From Sipunculus nudus (lineage: Eukaryota; Annelida; Sipuncula; Golfingiida; Sipunculidae): 64,000 nucleotides of DNA. Both the position numbers and the translations under genes were made by a program. The notes under the pieces are model-generated. The model saw only the letters and a list, made by a program, of their open reading frames with translations, searched no databases and was not told where the DNA came from. Shown piece after piece: positions 54,515 to 64,000 of the stretch; within the stretch, counting starts at the first letter, position 1; each line of letters begins with the position of its first letter. Location: assembly GCA_026874595.1 (NCBI GenBank), contig JAPPUL010000089.1:62001-126000 (forward strand), in the 5' to 3' direction.

Positions 54515-54552
54515 AAAGACAAAACATGTTATACAGAAGAGGAGGCAGTGAT

Positions 54553-54598
54553 AGAGGGGTTTTAAAAAGAGGGGTTTTAAAAAGAGGGGTTTTAAGAT
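54553..54598. repeat. 15-bp tandem repeat after the fumarase beta gene
   Basis: AGAGGGGTTTTAAAA is repeated three times about 40 bases downstream of the fumarase beta stop. It lies on the transcribed side of the operon before aspS. No terminator stem is evident. Confidence 0.85.
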
Positions 54599-54681
54599 AG
54601 AATAGAAAATAAGTGCAAATAGCAAGGCATGAAATATTTTAAATAATAAAAGAGTTAAGTAAAGGAGGGAGTTAAAAGTCG

Positions 54682-56553
54682 ATGGAAATAAAGCAAGCCG
54701 GCAAGGCAGGGGCAAAAGACATAGGCAAACGAATAAAGGTGCGAGGCTGGGTGGATGTGGTACGGGATCATGGAGGGTTAATATTTGTAGATTTACGAGA
54801 CATAACGGGTATATTGCAGATAGTGTTTGATCCAAGTCGTGGGAGTGGATATGAGGATGCAAAGAGCTTGCGCAGTGAATATGTAATAGAGGTCTATGGG
54901 TTATTAGAGAGGCGAGATGCTGGACTTGAAAACAAAAACATATCGACAGGAGAGCTTGAGCTTGTAGCAGAGGGAATAAAAGTGCTTAACAAAAGTAAAG
55001 TGCTACCATTTTCGTTATCAGAAGATGCATTAGTTAATGAAGAGCTTAGACTGCGGTATAGATATCTAGATTTACGACGATATAGTATGCGAGAGAATCT
55101 GTTGCTGCGAGCGAAAGTGATAAAGCTGATACGAGGGTATCTAGAAGGCAATAGATTTATAGAGCTAGAAACCCCGATATTAAACAAGTCAACGCCGGAG
55201 GGAGCACGCGACTTTCTGGTACCAAGCAGGGTAAGCCGCGGGAAGTTTTATGCACTACCGCAATCGCCGCAAATATTCAAACAGTTGTTAATGGTAAGTG
55301 GATTTGAAAGATATTATCAAATAGTAAAATGCTTTAGGGATGAGGATTTGCGATCAGATCGCCAACCTGAGTTTACGCAGTTAGATATAGAGATGTCGTT
55401 TATAGATAGCGAAGGGATTATAAATCTTATGGACGAACTTATAGAATATATATTTAGATTAGGAGTTGGAGTTGAGGTAAAGTTACCGATAAAGAGATTA
55501 AGCTATGAGGAGGCGATGTCCCGCTATGGAACGGATCGTCCGGACACAAGATATGGATTAGAGCTTAAGGATGTAACAAAACTAGTTAAGGGCAGTAAAT
55601 TTAAGGTATTTGTGGATGCGTCAAATAAGGAAGGGCATATGGTATGTGGAATAAAGGTATCAGGAGGAGGCAAGATATTATCGCGAAAAGCTATAGAGGA
55701 GAAGGAGGAGTTTGTAAAAGGGTATGGAGCCAAGGGTCTTGCATGGATGAAGGTCGAGGAGGGGATGGAGTTAAAGTCTAGTATAACGAAGTTTTTTAAT
55801 GAAGGAGAGAAGAAGAGTATATCAAGAGCGTTTGAGGTAGAGGAAGGGGACCTATTATTTTTCGTAGCAGATAAAGCGCAGATAGTGTATGAGTCGCTAG
55901 GCAATTTACGAATAGAGCTTGGAAATAGTCTTGGTTTAAAAGATGAGAAGGCGTATAATTTTGTATGGGTAGAGGAATTCCCGTTATTTAGTTATAGCGA
56001 AGAGGAAGGAAGTATTAGTTCCGTGCACCATCCGTTCACCTTACCGAAGGGAGAGGAAGGCAAAGAGTATATAAAGTCTTTTAAGGGAGAGAGTTATGCT
56101 AAAGAGAAGCTATTAAACTTAAAGTCCCTAAGTTACGATTTGGTATTAAACGGTGTTGAACTTGGAGGAGGTAGTATAAGAATCCACGAGCGTGAGTTAC
56201 AAGATAGAGTATTTGAGATATTGGGTTTAGCTGGTAAGGAGAGCGAGGATAAGTTTGGTTTTTTGTTAAAAGCGCTTGAGTATGGAGCGCCTCCCCATGG
56301 GGGTATAGCCTTAGGGCTTGACAGATTAATAATGCTAATGCGAAGAGCGAATTCGATAAGAGATGTAATAGCGTTTCCCAAGACGCAAAAGGGAGTATGC
56401 TTAGTAAGCGAAAGTCCCTCTATTGTAAGAGAAGAACAATTAGAAGAGCTTGGTCTTTTGTTGGACGATGCAGGTGGGGGGGTGGATGAGGGAGTAGATG
56501 TATCTAAAGGTGTTTTAAAGGATGGGGGGGAAGAGGTTTTGCAAGGTTTGTAA
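54682..56553 (+). CDS. aspS: Aspartyl-tRNA synthetase
   Basis: Charges tRNA(Asp). The 623-aa protein has the N-terminal OB domain ([30 protein letters not shown]), the class II motifs [49 protein letters not shown] and [13 protein letters not shown], and the bacterial insert. The last 30-35 residues ([13 protein letters not shown]...) are a Gly/Asp/Glu-rich extension beyond the usual end. AAAGGAGGG lies about 12 bases before the ATG. Confidence 0.97.
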   Translation: MEIKQAGKAGAKDIGKRIKVRGWVDVVRDHGGLIFVDLRDITGILQIVFDPSRGSGYEDAKSLRSEYVIEVYGLLERRDAGLENKNISTGELELVAEGIKVLNKSKVLPFSLSEDALVNEELRLRYRYLDLRRYSMRENLLLRAKVIKLIRGYLEGNRFIELETPILNKSTPEGARDFLVPSRVSRGKFYALPQSPQIFKQLLMVSGFERYYQIVKCFRDEDLRSDRQPEFTQLDIEMSFIDSEGIINLMDELIEYIFRLGVGVEVKLPIKRLSYEEAMSRYGTDRPDTRYGLELKDVTKLVKGSKFKVFVDASNKEGHMVCGIKVSGGGKILSRKAIEEKEEFVKGYGAKGLAWMKVEEGMELKSSITKFFNEGEKKSISRAFEVEEGDLLFFVADKAQIVYESLGNLRIELGNSLGLKDEKAYNFVWVEEFPLFSYSEEEGSISSVHHPFTLPKGEEGKEYIKSFKGESYAKEKLLNLKSLSYDLVLNGVELGGGSIRIHERELQDRVFEILGLAGKESEDKFGFLLKALEYGAPPHGGIALGLDRLIMLMRRANSIRDVIAFPKTQKGVCLVSESPSIVREEQLEELGLLLDDAGGGVDEGVDVSKGVLKDGGEEVLQGL

Positions 56554-56599
56554 TATTATGATAAGATTTATAGCATGAATATTCTAGTATGGATATTAA

Positions 56600-57163
56600 A
56601 TGGATATTAATATGAGGGATGGAGCTGAAGGAGAGTTAGGATATGATGGATATATTAAAAACAGAGTATATATAAAGATATTAGAAACAGTCAGAGAAGA
56701 GAAGTATTTTGTAAATTATAGAGGGTATAAAGGACTTTTAGGGATAGAGGAACATCTAATAGAAATATTTTTGTATATCTTGGAAGTGGTTGGAGTTAAG
56801 GGACATGAATTAAGCGTATTATTTAGCGATAATAAGATGATAAGGGACCTAAACAAAAGATATCGTGGAAAGGATAAATGTACAGATGTATTATCGTTTG
56901 AGGATGTAAAGTTTGAGAGTTTAGATGAGGAGGGACTTTTTGGGAGAAAATATTTAGGAGACATGATAATATCTTTAGAGGCAGCAGCAGAGAATATAAA
57001 AGGGACAAAACTAAGTGTAGAGGAGGAGGCATGTAAACTTATGGTTCACGGGGTATTACATTTATTAGGATATGATCATGAAAGAGGGGCAAGGGAACGC
57101 AAAGAAATGGAAAAGATAGAAGTGATGCTATCAAAGGAGGTAGTAGATAAATATATATGCTAA
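56600..57163 (+). CDS. ybeY: Endoribonuclease YbeY
   Basis: Metal-dependent RNase for 16S rRNA maturation and ribosome quality control. The signature HGVLHLLGYDHERG (three zinc-ligand His) is at about 151-164, and LNKRYRGKDKCTDVLSFED at about 89-107 is also typical. The protein is 187 aa, longer than the usual about 150, owing to about 40 extra N-terminal residues; the true start may be an internal ATG. It overlaps the CorC-like gene by 7 bases. Confidence 0.94.
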   Translation: MDINMRDGAEGELGYDGYIKNRVYIKILETVREEKYFVNYRGYKGLLGIEEHLIEIFLYILEVVGVKGHELSVLFSDNKMIRDLNKRYRGKDKCTDVLSFEDVKFESLDEEGLFGRKYLGDMIISLEAAAENIKGTKLSVEEEACKLMVHGVLHLLGYDHERGARERKEMEKIEVMLSKEVVDKYIC

Positions 57164-58035
57164 AAGACTTATTCAAGTTTGGGAAGGATAAAGGAGGGAA
57201 GAGGGAGGAGAAGGGAGTAGGGGAGGCAGGAGAGAAAGAGGAGACAAAGGTAAAGGCAAGTGACGGAGGAATAAACACAGAAGCAGAGAGAAGAGTAGCA
57301 GAAGATATAAATAAGCGGTTAAAAAGCAGTGTCTCAACAATAGTAACAGAGATAATGGTACCACGAATAGACATGACAACAATAGCCCTACACTCAGTTG
57401 CGAGTCGTCATGATTTGGTATCAGTAATAAAGGAGAGCGGACATTCGAGGATACCGGTATGGGATAAGTCAGTAGATGACATAGTGGGGATATTATATGT
57501 TAAGGACTTATTTCATTTGTTGATAGAAGATAAAGTAGATATGAACTTTGTAAATATCCTAAGGCCAGTATTTTTCATACCGGAGACAACAAATATATTT
57601 GTATTGCTAAAGGATTTTCAAAGGAAGAAGGTGCATTTAGCGGTGGTGGTGGATGAGTATGGAGGGGTATCGGGAATAGTTGCACTTGAGGATGTATTAG
57701 AGGAGATAGTGGGCGAGATACGCGATGAGTATGACGAAGAGGAAGGAGAATCCATAGAGAAACTTGCAGAGCATGTATATAAGCTAGATCCTCGGACGTC
57801 GCTTGAAGAATTCAACATGAAGCTAGGAGTTAGTCTTAAAGACGATCAATCAGATACGGTAGGAGGGTTCATGTTTGATTTATTTGGGCGTATCCCGAAT
57901 AAAGGCGAGACAATAACGTACAAATCAAACGACAAATGGCTAAAATTTAAGATACTAAGCATAGAAGGAAATAGGATAAAGAAGATAGAGCTTTTAGTAA
58001 AGCCTCCTCCTCCCCGCCCAAGTCAAGCCAAGTAG
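57157..58035 (+). CDS. CorC/HlyC-type CBS-domain protein
   Basis: A 292-aa cytoplasmic protein with a charged low-complexity N-terminus, two CBS domains (VSTIVTEIMVPRIDMTTIA through DDIVGILYVKDLFHLL, then ILRPVFFIPETTNIFVLLKDFQRKKVHLAVVVDEYGGVSGIVALEDVLEEIVGEI) and a C-terminal CorC_HlyC domain (DTVGGFMFDLFGRIPNKGETI). Members are linked to Mg2+/Co2+ efflux. The order ybeY-corC is common across bacteria and translation is coupled here. Confidence 0.92.
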   Translation: MLKDLFKFGKDKGGKREEKGVGEAGEKEETKVKASDGGINTEAERRVAEDINKRLKSSVSTIVTEIMVPRIDMTTIALHSVASRHDLVSVIKESGHSRIPVWDKSVDDIVGILYVKDLFHLLIEDKVDMNFVNILRPVFFIPETTNIFVLLKDFQRKKVHLAVVVDEYGGVSGIVALEDVLEEIVGEIRDEYDEEEGESIEKLAEHVYKLDPRTSLEEFNMKLGVSLKDDQSDTVGGFMFDLFGRIPNKGETITYKSNDKWLKFKILSIEGNRIKKIELLVKPPPPRPSQAK

Positions 58036-58169
58036 TTAAAAGGTTTAGTAATAAAAGGAGCTTTTATTAAACTTTTATTAAAAGAGAATGAAAATAGTTT
58101 AAATAAATATTCATCTAAAAGGAATCTAAAAGAAATAAAGGAACAAACTAGAGGCAGATGCAATAAAAG

Positions 58170-58970
58170 ATGAAAGAGAAGAAGCTAAAAGGTTTTGTAT
58201 TAAGGCATCATACATACTTGGGAACAAATAAGGTAGTAACATTATTTACAGAGACAGGGGGTAAGGAGGTGGTGGTGGTACGTGGCGTACGTAAGGTTGG
58301 CAGCTCGCATGTTGGAGCACTTGAGATATTGAATGAAGTAAATCTATTGGTAAGTAAGGAGCGAGGAGGAGGATTATATGTAGTAAAGGAGAGTGCACTT
58401 GAGTCTGTAGCTTACAATTTACGAGAAGATTACGATAGTATAAGCAGGTTGTACTACATAGCAGAATATATAAATTCTTTTGTACAGGAGTCGTCATTAG
58501 AGGAGGAGAGGTTATATAATTTATTAAAAGAGACATTAAAGCAAGCGAATAGCAATCCGAATAAATTTTACATACTGATGAGGGCGTTTGAACTTAAAGG
58601 TTTGGTAATATTTGGCTTTGTAGGGGGATTAAAGCATTGCAGTGGATGTGGGATGGTGTTAAAAGGGGGGGGCAAATCTTACTATACGCAAATAAATAAG
58701 CTATCTAAGGTAAGGGTATCAAGCAATGCGGGCTGGATATTTTGCAATGAATGTAGTGTAGGGAGTGATGACAAAGTGCTTAAGGTAATAACCTATAAGA
58801 CACTACTTGACTTTAGATATATAGAAGATTACAAAGAGCTTTTAAAGATAGAATTAGATAAAAAGACAAAGGAAGAACTTGATATAAGTTTTGAGAAGCT
58901 AATAGAGTCTGTAATTGGCAGAAGATTTAGCAGCATGAAGGTATATAAAGAAGGGGATATACTAAGCTAA
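58170..58970 (+). CDS. recO: DNA repair protein RecO
   Basis: RecF-pathway mediator that helps load RecA. The 266-aa protein starts KGFVLRHHTYLGTNKVVTLFTETGGKE (OB fold) and has the zinc-finger Cys set CSGCGMV (about 152-158) and CNECSVG (about 192-198). It follows ybeY-corC with a 134-base gap that has no other gene and lies just before lepA. Confidence 0.9.
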   Translation: MKEKKLKGFVLRHHTYLGTNKVVTLFTETGGKEVVVVRGVRKVGSSHVGALEILNEVNLLVSKERGGGLYVVKESALESVAYNLREDYDSISRLYYIAEYINSFVQESSLEEERLYNLLKETLKQANSNPNKFYILMRAFELKGLVIFGFVGGLKHCSGCGMVLKGGGKSYYTQINKLSKVRVSSNAGWIFCNECSVGSDDKVLKVITYKTLLDFRYIEDYKELLKIELDKKTKEELDISFEKLIESVIGRRFSSMKVYKEGDILS

Positions 58971-59021
58971 GAAGAAGAGAAATAAGGAAAGCCCAAAAGA
59001 CTAAACAAAAAGACTAAACAG

Positions 59022-59027
59022 AAGGAG
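59022..59027 (+). promoter_or_regulatory. Ribosome binding site suggesting an ATT start for lepA
   Basis: AAGGAG lies 6 bases before an in-frame ATT (59034), with an in-frame stop (59028-59030) just before. The frame stays open to ATG 59082, adding 16 residues. The ATG itself has only a weak AGAGAAG in front, so ATT (as in infC) may be the true start. Confidence 0.35.
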
Positions 59028-59081
59028 TAATTAATTATTAATATAAACGATAAAGCATCTAAATCAGATGATAAAGAGAAG

Positions 59082-60893
59082 ATGAAAGATAAAGAAGAAA
59101 GGATACGTAACTTTTCAATTATAGCACATATAGACCATGGCAAATCGACATTAGCAGATAGGCTTCTAGAACATACAAATATTTTAAGTGAGCGAGACAG
59201 GCAAGATCAGATATTAGATAATATGGATATAGAGCGGGAGCGGGGTATAACGATAAAGTCCCAAACAGTCTGCATGGAGTATAAAAGCGAAGGACAGACA
59301 TATAAATTAAACTTAATAGACACGCCGGGGCACGTAGATTTTGCCTACGAAGTATCCCGAGCACTGCTTGCCTGTGAGGGGGTATTGCTAGTAATAGATG
59401 CAAGCCAAGGGGTTGAGGCACAAACGCTTGCCAATTTGTATATGGCGATGGAATATGATCTTTTGGTAATTCCGATAATAAATAAGATAGACCTGCCAAC
59501 GGCAAATATAAGTGATGTAAGATTACAAATAGAAAAAGAGCTTGGACTTTCTCTTGAGATGGTTGTAGAGATAAGCGCAAAGGAGGGGATTAATATAGAT
59601 AAGGTGCTAAAGAACATAGTAAAATACTGCCCTCCGCCCAAAGGACATATAGATAAGGGGGAGTCAAGCAAAGTAAGCAAGGCCTTATTATTTGACGCAT
59701 ATTTCGATTATTTTCGAGGGGTGGTAATGAGTGTGCGTATATTTGCAGGAGAGTTTAAGGCAGGCGATACAATACTCTTCATGCAAAGTGGTAAAGAGAA
59801 TAAGGTAGAGGAGGTAGGAATTCATCGTCTTGGTAATGTTAAAAGAGATAAATTATGTTTTGGGGAGGTAGGATATATAATATCGAACATAAAGACACTA
59901 AGCGATACAAAGATAGGCGACACACTAACCCTAAAAGAAGAACGAGCAAAAGTATCCTTACCTGGGTATAAAGAGATAAAGCCGATGGTATACGCCGGGT
60001 TATACCCATTGGACAGTAGCGATTATGAGATAATGAAAGATGCAATAGAAAAGCTAAAACTAAACGATGCATCATTAATCTATGAACCGGAGAGTTCCAA
60101 GGCGCTTGGATTTGGTTATCGATGTGGCTTTTTAGGGTTGCTTCATATGGAGATCGTAATTGAACGATTTAATAAGGAATTTAATTTAGGACTTTTGACA
60201 ACGTCTCCAAGTGTTGAGTATAAGGTAATATATACAAATGGAAAAGAGGAGTCGATATCAAACCCGACTCATTTCCCGGACAGACAATATATAACTGCAG
60301 TAAAAGAGCCTTATATTCTATCACATATAATATGCCCGGAGGAGTATTTAGGCAATATAATAAGTTTATGTCATGAACGGCGAGGGATTCAGAAGAACTT
60401 AACTTATGTGGATGGCAAACGTGTTGAGATAGAGTTTGAGTTGCCGCTTGCTGAGGTTGTTTATGATTTTCATGATAGGCTAAAGAGTTTGTCTCGCGGC
60501 TTTGCTTCATACGATTATAATTTGTTTGGATATAAAAGCAGTGACTTAACCCGTGTAGACATTATGATTAATCATAAGAAAGTCGATGCATTCTCGCATA
60601 TAATACATAAAGACAAAGCGCATGCAAGAGGACGTACAATAGTAGAAAAGCTTAAAGAAGTAATTCCAAAACAGATGTTTCAAATACCCATACAAGCGGC
60701 AATAGGGAGTAATATAATAGCACGTGAGAACATAAGGGCCTTAAGAAAAGATGTTACGTCTAAGTGTTATGGAGGCGATATTTCCAGGAAGAGGAAGCTT
60801 TTAGAAAAGCAAAAGGAAGGGAAAAAGAAGATGAAGCAAATTGGTAATGTTGATATCCCTCAGGATGCTTTTTTATCTGTTTTACGAGTATAA
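59082..60893 (+). CDS. lepA: Elongation factor 4 (LepA)
   Basis: Ribosome-bound GTPase that back-translocates stalled ribosomes. The 603-aa protein starts [21 protein letters not shown] with the P-loop; [29 protein letters not shown] and [12 protein letters not shown] are the G motifs. The C-terminal LepA domain is intact (IAAREN-like [55 protein letters not shown]). A tandem duplication of the last 49 codons follows the gene. An upstream in-frame ATT with a good ribosome binding site could extend the N-terminus by 16 residues. Confidence 0.96.
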   Translation: MKDKEERIRNFSIIAHIDHGKSTLADRLLEHTNILSERDRQDQILDNMDIERERGITIKSQTVCMEYKSEGQTYKLNLIDTPGHVDFAYEVSRALLACEGVLLVIDASQGVEAQTLANLYMAMEYDLLVIPIINKIDLPTANISDVRLQIEKELGLSLEMVVEISAKEGINIDKVLKNIVKYCPPPKGHIDKGESSKVSKALLFDAYFDYFRGVVMSVRIFAGEFKAGDTILFMQSGKENKVEEVGIHRLGNVKRDKLCFGEVGYIISNIKTLSDTKIGDTLTLKEERAKVSLPGYKEIKPMVYAGLYPLDSSDYEIMKDAIEKLKLNDASLIYEPESSKALGFGYRCGFLGLLHMEIVIERFNKEFNLGLLTTSPSVEYKVIYTNGKEESISNPTHFPDRQYITAVKEPYILSHIICPEEYLGNIISLCHERRGIQKNLTYVDGKRVEIEFELPLAEVVYDFHDRLKSLSRGFASYDYNLFGYKSSDLTRVDIMINHKKVDAFSHIIHKDKAHARGRTIVEKLKEVIPKQMFQIPIQAAIGSNIIARENIRALRKDVTSKCYGGDISRKRKLLEKQKEGKKKMKQIGNVDIPQDAFLSVLRV

Positions 60894-61087
60894 TATTTGT
60901 TTAAGGAAGGGCAATCATAAAGATGTTACGTCTAAGTGTTATGGAGGCGATATTTCCAGGAAGAGGAAGCTTTTAGAAAAGCAAAAGGAAGGGAAAAAGA
61001 AGATGAAGCAAATTGGTAATGTTGATACTCAGGATGCTTTTTTATCTGTTTTACGAGTATAATATTTGTTTAAGGAAGGGCAATCAT
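60747..61087. repeat. Tandem duplication of the lepA 3' end (172/169 bp)
   Basis: Copy 1 is 60747-60918 and copy 2 is 60919-61087. Copy 2 lacks 3 bases (the ATCCCT region reads ACT), otherwise near-identical. Each contains the last 49 lepA codons (from [10 protein letters not shown]), the stop and 25 bases after. Copy 2 is an open fragment without a start of its own. It also contains the antisense-encoded tail of the LolA-like gene. Confidence 0.96.
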
Positions 61088-61811
61088 CCTGTAGTTCAAT
61101 CAGGCTATCAGCATTTATGTTTATATTTAATTTATAGTTAGATATGTTTATATTAAAATCTCGAACCTCTCCCTTAATTACTGCATGAAAATTTAGGGTT
61201 TTAGGGAGTTTGTATTTTCTTATTTTAATATAACCAATAGAAAGAGTGCCAATAAGCTCATAATCTTTGTACTGAATTACCTTCTGAATATCATAAGTCC
61301 TTTTGGATATATATAAAATGGTATAATTGCCTTTGTGTAATTTCTTCTTTCTTGTCTTTACGGTATAATGCGTTTTAGTTTCCTTGACTATTTTAAATAG
61401 TAATGTGCTTTTTAATTCTTCTATATTAGTATTATTATCCAAGAACCATTTTGCCTCTCGATAAACTTCAAAATACTTTTGAAAGCGTTTAACATAAGGG
61501 TTTTCAACATTCTCAACTAAAACAGTCTCCTCCTCATCACGCAAGAAAAGATATTTAACTTTTATCTTTTTAACATCTTGAATGCAATAAGCTTGTTTAG
61601 GAATCTTTTTTATGCTCTTTAGTATCTTATTACTATCTATATCTGCTATAAAATTAGTTGGATAGTTTTTCCTATATGCTTTTCTAAGACTTAGAAGAAG
61701 CTTCTGGCTTTCTTTACTTTCTTTTATCCCAATCCCTACCTCACCCTCAGCTTTTGTGCTGTAGACAAGTGTCATTATTAGGGTTAGGCAAATTATTATA
61801 ACTAAATGCAA
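61029..61811 (-). CDS. LolA-like outer membrane lipoprotein-sorting family protein
   Basis: A 260-aa exported protein: signal peptide [21 protein letters not shown]. The mature part resembles the LolA/DUF-type beta-barrel half ([82 protein letters not shown]), with the half-barrel strands of spirochaete-type sorting proteins. The last 20 residues ([19 protein letters not shown]) are encoded antisense to the lepA end inside the second duplicate copy, so this gene overlapped lepA in convergent fashion before the duplication separated them. Family assignment is moderate. Confidence 0.6.
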   Translation of the reverse strand: MHLVIIICLTLIMTLVYSTKAEGEVGIGIKESKESQKLLLSLRKAYRKNYPTNFIADIDSNKILKSIKKIPKQAYCIQDVKKIKVKYLFLRDEEETVLVENVENPYVKRFQKYFEVYREAKWFLDNNTNIEELKSTLLFKIVKETKTHYTVKTRKKKLHKGNYTILYISKRTYDIQKVIQYKDYELIGTLSIGYIKIRKYKLPKTLNFHAVIKGEVRDFNINISNYKLNININADSLIELQDDCPSLNKYYTRKTDKKAS

Positions 61812-61892
61812 TTATGAAATCTCCTTTTTAGCAATCTTTAGTAAAATAATCCTATTTAGCAAGATAATCCTAAAATCTATTTTAGTACATAC

Positions 61893-63125
61893 TCACTCTA
61901 TATTATTAAGTTTACTCTTCTGTTTCGAGGATTCTATTGTTGGGATTGAAAATATATTTATAAAGCCTGTTGCATCACTTTGATTATATACATCATCTTT
62001 CTCAAATGTTGATAAGTCCTTACTGTATAACGAATAAAGTGATTTCCTACCTACTACCATGCAATTGCCCTTATATAATTTAAGGCGTACAGAGCCTGTT
62101 ACACTCTTTTGGGTTTGGTCTATGAAACTATCTAATGCTTCCTTTAGCGGATGAAACCAAAGTCCGTTATAGATCATCGTTGCATATTTTAATGACAACA
62201 TCTCTTTGTAATGAAAACACTCCTTTTCAAGAGTCAAAGCCTCAAGAGCTTTGTGTGCTTCTATAAGTAAAGTGCCACCTGGCGTCTCGTATACTCCTCG
62301 CGATTTCATACCTATTAGCCTGTTTTCCACTATGTCTATACGTCCTATCCCATTCTCACCTCCAAGCATATTTGCCTTCTCCATAAGCTTTACTGATGAT
62401 AGATTCTGTCCGTCTATGCCTACCGGAATGCCATGTTCAAAATCTATTTCTACATAGGTCGGCTCATCTTTTGCCTCCTCAGGGCTTTTTGATAATACAT
62501 ACATATCCTCTTTTGGCTCGTTATAAGGATCTTCTAATTCTCCACCCTCAAAGGATATATGCATCAGGTTTCTATCTGTTGAATAAGGCTTTTTCTTGCT
62601 TGCAATAACTTCTATATTGTGTTTTTTTGCATACTCTATAAGTTCCTCTCGTGATCCTAAGTCCCATTCCCGCCAGGGCGCTATCACCTTTATTCTTGGG
62701 TCTAATGCCTTATAGCTAAGCTCAAAGCGAACTTGGTCATTACCTTTGCCTGTTGCTCCATGAGATACTCCATCTGCCCCCTCCTTATGTGCTATCTCTA
62801 TCTGCCGCTTTGCTATTAAAGGACGCGCTAGTGAAGTTCCAAGCAGGTATTTCCCTTCGTATATTGCGTTTGCTTTTATCGCACGGAATATGTAATCCTC
62901 TACAAATTCCTTCCTCAAATCTTCTATATATGTTTTTATGGCTCCCGTCTTTTGTGCCTTATCCTCAAGTCCTTTAAGCTCCTCATCTTGACCTATGTCT
63001 GCTGCATAGGCTATAACTTCGCAATCATACGTATCCTTAAGCCATCTTAATATGACTGATGTGTCAAGCCCTCCTGAATACGCAAGCACTACCTTATTTA
63101 TTGCTACTTTATGATGTCCTTGCAT
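61893..63125 (-). CDS. argG: Argininosuccinate synthase
   Basis: Joins citrulline and aspartate in arginine synthesis. The start is set at ATG 63125 (MQGHHKVAINKVVLAYSGGLDTS), with GAGGAGA 8 bases upstream, rather than GTG 63164; this gives 410 aa, a typical length. The P-loop AYSGGLDTSV, GKGNDQVRFEL, SKKKPYSTDRNLMHISFEGG and FEHGIPVGIDG are all conserved. It lies 54 bases after (coding sense) the dapL-like gene. Confidence 0.96.
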   Translation of the reverse strand: MQGHHKVAINKVVLAYSGGLDTSVILRWLKDTYDCEVIAYAADIGQDEELKGLEDKAQKTGAIKTYIEDLRKEFVEDYIFRAIKANAIYEGKYLLGTSLARPLIAKRQIEIAHKEGADGVSHGATGKGNDQVRFELSYKALDPRIKVIAPWREWDLGSREELIEYAKKHNIEVIASKKKPYSTDRNLMHISFEGGELEDPYNEPKEDMYVLSKSPEEAKDEPTYVEIDFEHGIPVGIDGQNLSSVKLMEKANMLGGENGIGRIDIVENRLIGMKSRGVYETPGGTLLIEAHKALEALTLEKECFHYKEMLSLKYATMIYNGLWFHPLKEALDSFIDQTQKSVTGSVRLKLYKGNCMVVGRKSLYSLYSKDLSTFEKDDVYNQSDATGFINIFSIPTIESSKQKSKLNNIE

Positions 63126-63179
63126 CTGCTTTATCTCTCCTCGTTTCTCCTCGTTTTTCTTCACAACCTCATTTACAAG

Positions 63180-64000
63180 TTAGAATATAAACTCAACATC
63201 TTCAAGCCGTCTTTCAAAATCTTTTAATACAGCCTCCTCCTCTTCTATACCACTTGCTGCAAACGTTGCAGAAAAACGTATGAAATTACCTGTGTCGTCC
63301 CAAGGTACGGTTGATATTAGCTTTTCCTTTATTAGCCATTGCGAAAAGTCCTCGCCGCTTTTAAAGCTTATTGACCTTTTTATTCCCTTAGGTGCCTCTA
63401 CAAAAAGATAAAATGTACCATCTGGCATACTTGCATCAAAGCCTTTCTTCTTAAGCGTTTTTACTAAAGCATTTAAGCGTCTTTTGTATTTTTTATAAAT
63501 TTCTTCTGTTAGCTTTGGATCTTTTAAACCCTCTATTGCTGCTTTTTGTATCGGGATAAACTGTCCTGAGTCTATATTGTCTTTCACATAGGCAAAGCCC
63601 TTTACTATAAGCTCATTCCCGCATACAAAACCTATACGATATCCTGTCATATTGTAAGACTTAGATAGCGAATGAAACTCAACACCAACATCTAACGCTC
63701 CCGGTATTGATAAGAAAGATAGGCCTTTTTTATATGTTAGGGCTGCGTAGGCTGCATCCTGTACCACCACTATGTTATACTTTCTGGCATAAGCAACAAC
63801 TTCTTTATAAAACTCAAAAGTTGCATTTGCACCGGTTGGGTTATTTGGATAGTTTAATACAAGTATTTTAGCCTTACTTGAAACTGAATCTGGTATTAGG
63901 TTTAGGTCTGGCAGGAAGTTATTTTCTTTTTTTAATGGTGCATTATAAACTTCTCCATTAAGCCATTTAGTATTTGTTCCAAGCACAGGATAACCTGGTA
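63180..64000 (-). CDS. dapL: LL-diaminopimelate aminotransferase-like protein, 5' truncated
   Basis: PLP aminotransferase class I/II. The frame is open through the right edge of the window (PGYPVLGTNTKWLNGEVYN), so the N-terminus is missing; the visible start ATG at 63986 is internal. NYPNNPTGANAT, VVVQDAAYAALTY, EFHSLSKSYNMTGYRIGFVCG (PLP Lys) and DNIDSGQFIPIQKAAIEGL match the DapL group closely, which makes LL-DAP for lysine and peptidoglycan. Other fold-type I aminotransferases (AlaC-like) are an alternative. Confidence 0.8.
   Translation of the reverse strand, partial: PGYPVLGTNTKWLNGEVYNAPLKKENNFLPDLNLIPDSVSSKAKILVLNYPNNPTGANATFEFYKEVVAYARKYNIVVVQDAAYAALTYKKGLSFLSIPGALDVGVEFHSLSKSYNMTGYRIGFVCGNELIVKGFAYVKDNIDSGQFIPIQKAAIEGLKDPKLTEEIYKKYKRRLNALVKTLKKKGFDASMPDGTFYLFVEAPKGIKRSISFKSGEDFSQWLIKEKLISTVPWDDTGNFIRFSATFAASGIEEEEAVLKDFERRLEDVEFIF

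Noticed and set aside
60841-61062. Separate gene for a 73-aa LepA-like protein
   Set aside because: It is the tandem copy of the lepA 3' end without its own start signals.

Overview
The window is a 64 kb piece of an AT-rich bacterial chromosome. The outer-membrane lipoprotein style genes, a Jag_N-FapA (DUF342) protein, RNase Y, a PilZ protein, FN3 lipoproteins and the dapL/argG pair suggest a free-living or host-associated Gram-negative bacterium. My best guess is a spirochaete; this is inferred from gene content and was not tested by phylogeny. Most housekeeping genes have purine-rich coding strands with clear AGGAGG-type ribosome binding sites. A few blocks (fbaB, 15.3-17.7 kb, 30.4-31.3 kb) have T-rich coding strands and look acquired. 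I see no tRNA, rRNA, CRISPR array or transposase.

Layout. 1-8.2 kb: 5'-truncated maeB, rsmG, parA-parB, a FapA-family protein (minus) and fbaB. 8.2-13 kb: two small FN3 lipoproteins, a YghO-like GNAT protein, HU with a consensus sigma-70 promoter, accB, an FKBP-type isomerase lipoprotein and a small unknown. 13.2-20.2 kb: a GlnD-like HD protein, then an accessory block of a secreted unknown, a sigma-70-like factor, a small unknown and a TPR-CHAT protease with an intact His/Cys dyad. 20.2-31.8 kb: rny, gatA, an ATP-grasp/FMN-hydroxyacid dehydrogenase fusion, a stand-alone ParB-like protein, glgC, trpS, glmS, an MrcB_N-PD(D/E)XK nuclease and PilZ. 32.3-42.3 kb: a LysR regulator and four minus-strand GLUG-repeat surface lipoproteins with mosaic sequence. 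42.5-49.8 kb: a seven-gene minus-strand cluster for sulfolactate uptake and breakdown (suyAB, a TctCAB-type transporter, slcC, comC). 50-64 kb: a decayed GIY-YIG gene, hemL, an M50 protease, two-subunit class I fumarase, aspS, ybeY-corC-recO, lepA, a LolA-like protein, argG and a truncated dapL.

How the genes fit together. The sulfolactate cluster would import the organosulfonate (TctCAB-like), interconvert its enantiomers through sulfopyruvate (SlcC and ComC) and cleave (R)-sulfolactate to pyruvate and sulfite (SuyAB). Malic enzyme and fumarase then connect to C4 metabolism. The sigma/small protein/TPR-CHAT block is the best candidate for an undescribed regulated protease system.

The most unusual feature is repeat growth at gene 3' ends. 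Tandem duplications or arrays start at, or within a few bases of, stop codons at lepA (172 bp), the GlnD-like gene (about 220 bp, also taking in the start of the next gene), the 385-aa GLUG lipoprotein (four 156-157 bp units), tctC (about 22 copies of 13 bp) and suyB (22 units of two types, 21 and 23 bp). Many intergenic gaps also carry short tandem repeats of 7-18 bp.
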